Of a DNA stretch of 64,000 nt, positions 57,479 to 64,000 are shown one piece after another (the first letter of the stretch is position 1; each line of letters starts with the position of its first letter). Both the position numbers and the translations under genes were made by a program. The notes under the pieces were generated by a model, which was given only the letters and a program-made list of their open reading frames with translations, did no database searches and was not told the DNA's origin. This stretch comes from Oxalobacteraceae bacterium UBA6018 (GTDB lineage Bacteria > Pseudomonadota > Gammaproteobacteria > Burkholderiales > Burkholderiaceae_D), in NCBI GenBank assembly GCA_002428015.1, contig DIZW01000001.1, positions 1 through 64,000 on the forward strand, in the 5' to 3' direction.

Positions 57479-60400
57479 ATGGCTGCAGCAGATTTCTACA
57501 ACCTGACCCAAGAGCTCTACATCTCGTACTTCGGCCGTCCAGCCGATCCACGCGGTCTGGAAGCCTTCGCCCAGGCACTGAGCGATGCAAACGCGCCGAC
57601 CGATATCGTCGAGCTGAACGCTGCTTACAAGACCAACGCAGGGCTCAAAGCGCTGGTAGACAGCTTCGGCACCAGCACCGAGTCGGCTACCCTGTACTCG
57701 TCCGTTGACGTTGACACCTTCGTCAACTCGATCTTCCTGAACGTGCTCGGCCGCGCGCCAAAACTGGCCGGCCTGAACTACTGGAACGCCGAAATCAGCT
57801 CCGGCCGCGTAACCCGCGCTGGCGCAGCACTGTCGATCATGGCTGGCGCGTTCGCCAACACCACCGATCCAGTTCAGGCCGCCATCGACCAGGCCGTCGT
57901 GCTGAACAAGGTTGCCGTCGCAGCCAACTTCACCGCATCGATCGATAACGTCGACGAACTGATCGCCTACAAGGGCGCCGCCGCCGCTGGTACCGCACGC
58001 GAAATGCTGCACACCGTCGATCAGAACACCAACGTCACGACCTTCCAGACGACTGTCACCGCCACGATCGCCGCGCTGGTGAACACCGTCCTTGACGCAA
58101 CCGGCAAAATCATCCCCCTGACGATCCAGACGGACACCGTCCTGGGCACCGCCGGCAACGACACCATCACCGCCAGCTACGACATCGTCACCGGTAACCA
58201 CCAACTGAGCGGCCTCGACTCCATCAATGGTGGCGCCGGTACCGACACCCTGGCCATTACCAACTCGAATGGCAATTTCACCTTGGCCTCGGCGATCAAC
58301 CTGAGCAACGTGGAAAAGATCACCATCGCTAGCGTTGGATCTGTGAGCGCGGATATCAACGTCGCTTCGATCACCGGCGTGTCCAGCCTGAGCGTCACCC
58401 AGGCAACTGACGTGACACTGACCGCAGGCGCGACGACCGACATGATGGTCTCCGGCGCGACCGGCACCGTCTCCGTGAACGGCGGCAAGATTGTTGGCGT
58501 GACCGCCGCTACGGCAAATCAGATCGTGCAGGTTGGCGGGGGCGCCACCGCCTCCGGCGCTGTCACCGTGAACCACACCAACCAGGGCCATGCCGCGATC
58601 GAAATCGACGGCGGCAATGGCGTCACCGTCACCGCCGCCGGCGCGACCACCGGCACCATCGATATCGGCCAAACCATCGGCGGCGCAAAAGTCGCTTCCG
58701 ACGCTGCCAAAGGCGCCGTCCTCGTGTCGACCGTCGGTGCCGATTACGCTAGCGCTGCCGTCACCCGCGGCGCGATCACCATCGATGGTGGTTCGACCGT
58801 GACCGTGACCGAAGCTGCTACCTCGTCGGGCGCTGCCGCTGCCGCCAATGGCGCCAACATCGGCAACGAAATCACCCAAGGTGCCGTTACCGTCAACGGT
58901 ACCGCTGACACCACCGCCGTGACCGTGACCGAGTCCGCCGCATCGGCCGGCGTGAACGCCATCGTTGGCGCCGCTGGTGCCAATGAAACCCAGACCGTCA
59001 CCTTCGTGGCGATGGCAGCCGGCGAGCAGATCACCGTCGATGGCCTGACCTTTACCGCATCGAAGGCCCTGACTGCCGCGCAAGCTGCCGCCGCTTTCGC
59101 CAACGTCGCCAACGGTGCTGTTGCTGGTAGCGCACCTGCCGCCAACGGTATCTACTCCGGCGCCTTCGGTACCATCGGTGGCTCGACCGGCGCTGTCACC
59201 ACGACCTCGACCGCCAGCACCGTGACCTTCACCTCGTCTTCGAAGGCGGACGTCGCCGTTGTGACCGTCTCCGATACCGCCGCTGCCGGCGACGTCGCTG
59301 CCGCGACCGTCACCGCTGGTGCTGGTTCGACCACGGCCAAGACCGGTGTTCTGGGTGTGATCGGCGGCCAGGTCATCGTCCACGGCGACATCAGCGGCAC
59401 CGATGTGCTCACCAGCGTTTCGCTGACGGGCTTTGGCGCCGGTTCGACCGTCGCATCCGATGCGCTGACCAGCCTGAACCTGAGCAGCAGCCTCAAGAAT
59501 GTGACCATCACCAACAACGCGGCGACCACCCTGGCCCTGGGCGTGAACGCCATTGGCTCGAGCGCAACCCACGGCGCGGTGGACACTGGCGCGACCTACA
59601 CCACCGTGAACATCGCCGCGACCGGCGCCTCGTCGGTACTGGATCTGACCTCGTCGGCGACCACGCTGTCGATCGGCGGCGACCACGCTGTTGATCTGAG
59701 CGGTTCGACCCTGGGCAACCTGGCCACCGTGACCGTCACCGGCTCGGCTGGCGTGACCTTCGACATCGACGAAGCCGACACCATCACCAGCTTCAACGCC
59801 GGCGGTACCTCGGGCAGCGTGACCGCCTTCATCAACGGCCACACCGCAAACTACACCGGCAGCACTGGTGTTGACACCGTCACTCTGACCAACACCGTGG
59901 TCGACAAGACCATCAACCTGGGCAGCGGCGACGACACCCTGAACCTGGCGAGCGGCACCACCTCGCTGGTCTCCGAAGTCCAAGGCGGTACTGGTACCGA
60001 CACCCTGGGCATGGCCGCCGCCGACGCTGCGACCGCTTCGGCAACCGCAACCTTCGCTACCAAGATCACCAGCTTCGAAAAACTGAGCCTGGGCGCGGTA
60101 GCTTCGGGTGCGAGCGCGACTGTCAACCTGGCGAACCTGGACGACATCAACTACGTGGTCAGCGCTAACGCCGTCACCGCAGCTGAAGTGCAGACCTTCG
60201 CTGTCACCTCCGGTACCAGCGCAGCTGTCGCCAAGGTTGAGACCTTCACCATCACTAGTGGTTCAACTACCGATGCTACCGCCGTCGCGATCGATGGTGT
60301 CAGCATTAGCATCACCGCTGGCGATTCGATCGATACGATCGGTGCAAAAATCGCCGCACAGGAAGCTGCGATTATCACTGCAAGCGGCAACCTGATCAGC

Positions 60401-61678
60401 TCGGTTGGCTACAATACCGCGAACGATACCGTCACCGTGACCTATACGACAGGTGCCCAGAACACGGGTTCAGTCGCAATCACCGACACCAACGCTGACG
60501 TCAGTTTCGGCAGCGTCGCTGTCGCTACCGCCTACGATTCCAACGCGGGCAACATCACTGTTGCCGGTGGAACGGTCGCGCTGACCGCTGGTATGACTGT
60601 TGACCAGGTGGGTGCCGCGATCGCCGCAGCGCAAGGCGCGATCCAGACCGCAACGCCTACCGTCGATACCGTGACCTACGACGCAGCGACCGACACCGTG
60701 TCGATTACCTATCTGGCCAGCGCTGGTGACGTTGCTAACGCCGCGATCGGCAACACGTCGGCAACTGGCGCCGCCTTCGGCGCAGTTGGTGCAACCGCTG
60801 GCGTCGGTACCTTGACGCTGACCAACATGGCCAACGCCGGCACGCTGGAACTGACCGCAGGTGGTTCGGGCGCCGTCGTTACCATGAAGGACGCTTCCGG
60901 CACCGCCGACAGCTTCAACGTGGTGACCAAGGTCTCGACCGGCAACCTGACGTTCGGCACGGTGAACGTCGCTGGCGTGGAAACCGTCCACCTCACCGCG
61001 ACCGACACCTCGACGTCGGCGATCAATAGCGCTGCGGTGACCCTGAAAGACACGGCACTGAAGTCGCTCGTCATTGACGGCAACGCACACGTGTCGCTGA
61101 CGCTGGATGCAGGCATCGTTTCGCTGACCTCGCTGAACGCTTCGGCACTGACCGGCAACCTGACCGCAGCAACCAACGGTACGGTCGCCCAGACCATCAC
61201 CGGCGGTAGCGGTGCTGACATGCTGACCGGCAACGGCAACGGCGACATCCTGATCGGTGGCGCAGGTAACGACACCCTGGTCGTCATGGGCAACCTGGCG
61301 ACCCTGACCGGCGGTACCGGTTCGGACGTGTTCAACGTGGCCCATCAGACGACCAACGTCAACAGCTATGCCACGATCACCGATCTGGGCGCTGGCGACT
61401 CGATCAAGTTCGATACGGGCGCGACCAACTTCCTGAACGGCAAAGTCACGCTGGCTGACACCGCCGTGTTCCAGGATTACGCCAACGCCGCGGTCAACCT
61501 GACCACCGGCGGCAACGTCGCCTGGTTCCAGCTCGGTGGCAACACCTACGTGATCGAGAACACGAGCGGCAGCACCTCGTTCGTCAACGGTACCGATGCG
61601 ATCGTCAAGATCACCGGCACGGTTGATCTGAGCACCGCGGCGTTCAGCGCCACCACCCACAGCCTGATCATCGTTTAA
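57479..61678 (+). CDS. DUF4214/RTX S-layer-like secreted protein
   Basis: A 1399-residue protein without a Sec signal. Residues 5-125 form DUF4214 units (DFYNLTQELYISYFGRPADP, NSIFLNVLGRAPKLAGLNYW). A very long Ala/Thr/Val/Gly beta region with few charged residues follows. Three related ~90-residue inserts lie near 502-597, 920-1010 and 1024-1111. RTX calcium repeats occur at about 1240-1290 (GGSGADMLTGNGNGDILIGG, AGNDTL). The C-terminus ends in hydrophobic HSLIIV, as type I secretion substrates do. Layout resembles Caulobacter RsaA. AAGGAAACAATC precedes the ATG. The downstream ABC transporter is the likely exporter. Confidence 0.9.
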   Translation: MAAADFYNLTQELYISYFGRPADPRGLEAFAQALSDANAPTDIVELNAAYKTNAGLKALVDSFGTSTESATLYSSVDVDTFVNSIFLNVLGRAPKLAGLNYWNAEISSGRVTRAGAALSIMAGAFANTTDPVQAAIDQAVVLNKVAVAANFTASIDNVDELIAYKGAAAAGTAREMLHTVDQNTNVTTFQTTVTATIAALVNTVLDATGKIIPLTIQTDTVLGTAGNDTITASYDIVTGNHQLSGLDSINGGAGTDTLAITNSNGNFTLASAINLSNVEKITIASVGSVSADINVASITGVSSLSVTQATDVTLTAGATTDMMVSGATGTVSVNGGKIVGVTAATANQIVQVGGGATASGAVTVNHTNQGHAAIEIDGGNGVTVTAAGATTGTIDIGQTIGGAKVASDAAKGAVLVSTVGADYASAAVTRGAITIDGGSTVTVTEAATSSGAAAAANGANIGNEITQGAVTVNGTADTTAVTVTESAASAGVNAIVGAAGANETQTVTFVAMAAGEQITVDGLTFTASKALTAAQAAAAFANVANGAVAGSAPAANGIYSGAFGTIGGSTGAVTTTSTASTVTFTSSSKADVAVVTVSDTAAAGDVAAATVTAGAGSTTAKTGVLGVIGGQVIVHGDISGTDVLTSVSLTGFGAGSTVASDALTSLNLSSSLKNVTITNNAATTLALGVNAIGSSATHGAVDTGATYTTVNIAATGASSVLDLTSSATTLSIGGDHAVDLSGSTLGNLATVTVTGSAGVTFDIDEADTITSFNAGGTSGSVTAFINGHTANYTGSTGVDTVTLTNTVVDKTINLGSGDDTLNLASGTTSLVSEVQGGTGTDTLGMAAADAATASATATFATKITSFEKLSLGAVASGASATVNLANLDDINYVVSANAVTAAEVQTFAVTSGTSAAVAKVETFTITSGSTTDATAVAIDGVSISITAGDSIDTIGAKIAAQEAAIITASGNLISSVGYNTANDTVTVTYTTGAQNTGSVAITDTNADVSFGSVAVATAYDSNAGNITVAGGTVALTAGMTVDQVGAAIAAAQGAIQTATPTVDTVTYDAATDTVSITYLASAGDVANAAIGNTSATGAAFGAVGATAGVGTLTLTNMANAGTLELTAGGSGAVVTMKDASGTADSFNVVTKVSTGNLTFGTVNVAGVETVHLTATDTSTSAINSAAVTLKDTALKSLVIDGNAHVSLTLDAGIVSLTSLNASALTGNLTAATNGTVAQTITGGSGADMLTGNGNGDILIGGAGNDTLVVMGNLATLTGGTGSDVFNVAHQTTNVNSYATITDLGAGDSIKFDTGATNFLNGKVTLADTAVFQDYANAAVNLTTGGNVAWFQLGGNTYVIENTSGSTSFVNGTDAIVKITGTVDLSTAAFSATTHSLIIV

Positions 61679-61684
61679 TAGCGA

Positions 61685-61738
61685 CGGCGGGCAGGCTACG
61701 CCCGCGTAGCCCGCCCGCCGGCCTCGCAGCCGCGAGGC
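61685..61738 (+). repeat. Two adjacent hairpins after the RTX gene
   Basis: CGGCGGGCAGGCTACG (61685-61700) pairs with 61705-61720 with one mismatch. GCCTCGC (61721-61727) pairs with GCGAGGC (61732-61738). They stand just before the terminator hairpin, so the mRNA ends in three stacked stems, which may protect an abundant transcript. Confidence 0.6.
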
Positions 61739-61750
61739 ACAGTCTGCCGA

Positions 61751-61787
61751 AACCCCGCCCCTGTCACCAGGGGTGGGGTTTTTTTAT
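61751..61787 (+). terminator. Strong Rho-independent terminator of the RTX gene
   Basis: AACCCCGCCCCTG pairs with the CAGGGGTGGGGTT strand across TCAC and is followed by seven or more T. It should separate the surface-protein message from the transporter message, which has its own CRP site. Confidence 0.88.
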
Positions 61788-61915
61788 GTGCGCATGCATG
61801 GGGCTCGCGCGTGGCGACGGCGCCCGCGGCCATGCACGCGCCGCGCTCGCAAACTTCACTCTTCGTTTAAATAGCGCCAAGTTCGTTAGTGTTGTTGCGC
61901 GCGCGCACAAAAAAA

Positions 61916-61963
61916 TGTGACGGAGATCACATTTTTCGCTAATTCTGGGCGATAATCTATACT
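61916..61963 (+). promoter_or_regulatory. CRP site 3 and promoter of the type I secretion operon
   Basis: TGTGA-CGGAGA-TCACA (61916-61931) is exact and extends as ATGTGA...TCACAT. Possible -10 elements are GATAAT (61951-61956) and TATACT (61958-61963). With GATAAT the CRP centre lies at about -40, near class II position. The leader to ATG 62048 is about 80 bases. Confidence 0.82.
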
Positions 61964-62047
61964 CCTGGCATCAAGCTGCCGTGCGGCAGTTTCCGCCGGA
62001 CTTAGGCAGCGTGTCCGCGCCCCCTGTATAAAACCGGCTTAGACCTC

Positions 62048-63817
62048 ATGAAAACTACCCTCACCAAACAGCGCAATGAAATCGAACAGGTGCTGCTGAA
62101 GTTCAAGCGCACTTTCTTCACCGTTGGCATGTTCAGCGCGGTGTCGAACCTGTTGATGCTGGTGCCATCGATCTACATGCTGCAGGTATATGACCGCGTG
62201 CTTGCCAGCCGCAACGAGATCACCTTGTTGATGCTGACCTTGTTGATGCTGGGCGCGTACCTGATCATGTCCGTGCTTGAGCTGATCCGCAGCTTCGTCC
62301 TCGTGCGCGTCGGCGCGCGCTTCGACATGGAGCTCAATCAGCGCGTCTACACGGCCGCCTTCGAGCAAAACCTCAAGCGTGCCGGTGGCAACGCCGGCCA
62401 GGCCCTCAGCGATCTGACCAACCTGCGCCAGTTCCTGACCGGAAACGCGCTGTTCGCTTTCTTCGACGCGCCCTGGTTCCCGGTGTACCTGATCGTGATC
62501 TTCTTCTTCGAGCCGTCGCTCGGTTTCTTCGCGCTCGGCGGCACCGCGGTCCTGGTGATCCTCGCTTTTGTGAACGAGGCCGTGTCGAAGAAGCCGCTCA
62601 GCGAAGCCAACACCATGGCCATCATGTCCGGCACGCTGGCGACGAACAATTTGCGCAACGCCGAAGTGATCGAGTCGATGGGGATGCTGCCCAACCTGAT
62701 GGGCCGCTGGTTCAAGCTGCACGGGCGCTTTCTCAAGCTGCAGGCCGAGGCCAGCGAGAAGGCCGGCATGGTCGGCGCGGTCACCAAATTCGTGCAGGTG
62801 TCGCTGCAGTCGCTGGTGCTGGGATTCGGCGCCCTGCTGGCGGTGGAGGGAAAAATCACCCCGGGCATGATGATCGCCGCGTCGATCCTGGTCGGGCGCG
62901 CCCTCGCTCCCGTGCAACAATTGATCGGCGTCTGGAAGTCCTTCGCCAGCACCCGCAGTTCCTACGAGCGCCTGACCAAGCTGCTGGGTGACAATCCGCG
63001 CCGGGAAGCCGGCATGGAGCTGCCCAAGCCGCAAGGCCACGTCGCCGTGGAAGGCGTCACGGCAGCGCCGCCGGGTTCGCCAACGGCGGTGCTGCGCGGG
63101 CTGACGTTCTCGATCGCGCCAGGCGACGCGGTCGGCATCATCGGCCCCAGCGGCGCCGGCAAGTCGACCCTGGCGCGCCTCCTGGTGGGGGTGTGGCCTG
63201 CGCAGGCCGGCAAGGTGCGGCTGGACGGGGCCGACATCTACCACTGGAACAAGGCCGAGCTGGGCCCCCACATCGGCTATCTGCCGCAGGACATCGAGCT
63301 GTTCGGTGGCACGGTGAGCGAGAATATCGCCCGCTTCGGCACGGTGGACGCGGAGAAAGTGGTGCTGGCGGCCAAGCGCGCCGGCGTCCACGACATGATC
63401 CTGCATATGCCGCAGGGCTATGACACCCGTCTTGGCGACGGCGGCGCCGGCTTGTCCGGCGGCCAGAAGCAGCGTTTGGGCCTGGCGCGCGCCATGTACG
63501 GCGACCCGTCCTTCATCGTGCTCGACGAACCGAATTCGAATCTGGACGATGTGGGCGAAATCGCCCTCATGCAGACGGTGCAGGATTTGCGCCAGCGCGG
63601 CAAGACGATTGTGCTCATTACCCACCGCACCAGCATCCTGAACGTGACCAACAAGTTGTTGCTGCTGCGCGATGGCATGGCAGGCATGTACGGTCCGACC
63701 AATGAAGTGTTCGCTGCCCTGCAGCAGGCAAACCAGAAACAGCTGCAGGGGCAGCAACAAGCCCAGGCCCAGGCGAAAAATGCGGCTGCGGCGCCGGCAG
63801 CGACGGAACAGGAGTAA
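62048..63817 (+). CDS. Type I secretion ABC transporter (permease-ATPase; RsaD/PrtD-like)
   Basis: A 589-residue inner-membrane exporter. Five to six spans occupy about 20-320 (FFTVGMFSAVSNLLMLVPSI, YMLQVYDRVLASRN are the family start). The ATPase domain has Walker A GPSGAGKST at 366-374, Q-loop GYLPQDIELF, signature LSGGQKQR at 469-476 and Walker B FIVLDEPNSNLD. No C39 peptidase or CLD domain is present, as in RTX/S-layer exporters. The Gln/Ala-rich tail (about 555-589) is unusual but low-complexity. The membrane fusion gene follows after four bases. Confidence 0.94.
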   Translation: MKTTLTKQRNEIEQVLLKFKRTFFTVGMFSAVSNLLMLVPSIYMLQVYDRVLASRNEITLLMLTLLMLGAYLIMSVLELIRSFVLVRVGARFDMELNQRVYTAAFEQNLKRAGGNAGQALSDLTNLRQFLTGNALFAFFDAPWFPVYLIVIFFFEPSLGFFALGGTAVLVILAFVNEAVSKKPLSEANTMAIMSGTLATNNLRNAEVIESMGMLPNLMGRWFKLHGRFLKLQAEASEKAGMVGAVTKFVQVSLQSLVLGFGALLAVEGKITPGMMIAASILVGRALAPVQQLIGVWKSFASTRSSYERLTKLLGDNPRREAGMELPKPQGHVAVEGVTAAPPGSPTAVLRGLTFSIAPGDAVGIIGPSGAGKSTLARLLVGVWPAQAGKVRLDGADIYHWNKAELGPHIGYLPQDIELFGGTVSENIARFGTVDAEKVVLAAKRAGVHDMILHMPQGYDTRLGDGGAGLSGGQKQRLGLARAMYGDPSFIVLDEPNSNLDDVGEIALMQTVQDLRQRGKTIVLITHRTSILNVTNKLLLLRDGMAGMYGPTNEVFAALQQANQKQLQGQQQAQAQAKNAAAAPAATEQE

Positions 63818-63821
63818 CAGC

Positions 63822-64000
63822 ATGAACTTGAACAAAGCGAAACTAGAAGCGACTGAAGTCATCACGCACGATGTCGAACCGCTCACGGTCGAAACCGATG
63901 AAACCGGCTACAGCCGGCTTGGCTGGCTGGTGTTGATCATCGGCTTCGGCGGGTTCATGCTGTGGGCCCTGCTGGCCCCGCTCGACAAGGGCGTGCCCAT
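63822..64000 (+). CDS. HlyD-family membrane fusion protein, N-terminal part (cut by window end)
   Basis: Only the first 59 residues are visible. They begin MNLNKAKLEATEVITHDVEP and contain one membrane span, LGWLVLIIGFGGFMLWALLA, followed by APLDKGVP, the usual start of type I secretion adaptor proteins of the PrtE/RsaE kind. AGGAGTAACAGC before the ATG is a good ribosome binding site. It would link the ABC exporter to an outer-membrane TolC-type channel that must lie outside the window. Confidence 0.88.
   Translation, partial: MNLNKAKLEATEVITHDVEPLTVETDETGYSRLGWLVLIIGFGGFMLWALLAPLDKGVP

Noticed and set aside
57458..59983. An 841-codon minus-strand frame opposite the RTX gene
   Set aside because: Gly/Asp/Val-rich sequence arises from antisense of Thr/Val/Ala repeats; the sense strand has ribosome binding site, promoter and domain structure.

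Overview
The window is GC-rich chromosomal DNA. The gene set points to an Oxalobacteraceae member close to Massilia, Telluria, Duganella or Janthinobacterium: a PEP-CTERM protein, two GGEEF diguanylate cyclases, a large hybrid histidine kinase, plant-polysaccharide hydrolases (GH43, GH28, GH51), an O-antigen-type ABC export cluster, and a DUF4214/RTX surface protein next to a type I secretion transporter. This assignment is inferred from gene content; no rRNA is present to confirm it.

Region 1 (1-9832) is an integrated, probably mobilizable element inserted in the 3' half of a CAU-anticodon tRNA. It is bounded by a direct repeat of the tRNA 3' end and has a DUF4102-type tyrosine integrase at its right end. 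Paired TGTAACC sites lie near both ends. It carries an excisionase-like protein and a MobV-like relaxase in a tightly overlapping operon, plus an intergenic cluster of inverted repeats that could be oriT. Its remaining genes are unrecognised, including a 783-residue protein and a secreted protein. No conjugation pore genes were seen.

Region 2 (9833-15004) holds decayed genes (a frameshifted AraC regulator, a truncated SDR, a stray HTH fragment), an S41 peptidase, a PEP-CTERM protein behind a good sigma-54 promoter, and a REC-GGDEF diguanylate cyclase. Region 3 (15389-25402) has a CHASE-PAS3-HisKA-HATPase-REC-REC-HPt kinase, a small conserved-type protein, an ankyrin protein, a secreted GH43 arabinanase with a ricin-type lectin domain, a CheY-like regulator with a partner of unknown function, and a GH28-like pectin hydrolase. 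Region 4 (25514-29412) has a small lipoprotein, then a five-gene operon combining a NitT/TauT-type ABC importer with a SCO protein and a degenerate cupredoxin.

Region 5 (29480-45221) holds a LON-domain protein, a secreted Gly/Asn/Ser repeat protein, DUF1345 and S8 protease genes divergent from an ECF sigma/anti-sigma pair, a propeller-Y_Y_Y-GGDEF sensor, a DEAD-box helicase, a GH51 arabinofuranosidase, a MITE-like 152-bp palindromic element, and a GtrB/GtrA/membrane-glycosyltransferase trio. Region 6 (45210-51075, minus strand) is Wzm, a WbdD-like methyltransferase and a triple-domain glycosyltransferase; the partner ATPase Wzt is missing.

Region 7 (51236-64000) is the most interesting part. 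A minus-strand operon encodes a CHASE2 class III adenylate cyclase, a TPR/beta-barrel protein, a VanZ-like protein and a CRP-type regulator whose cAMP pocket and recognition helix match E. coli CRP. Divergent from it are a FecR-domain protein, a 1399-residue RTX/DUF4214 S-layer-like protein, and its probable type I secretion ABC transporter and membrane fusion protein. Each of the three plus-strand transcription units is preceded by an exact TGTGA-N6-TCACA palindrome. The locus therefore looks like a self-contained cAMP circuit that makes, receives and acts on cAMP to control surface-protein secretion.
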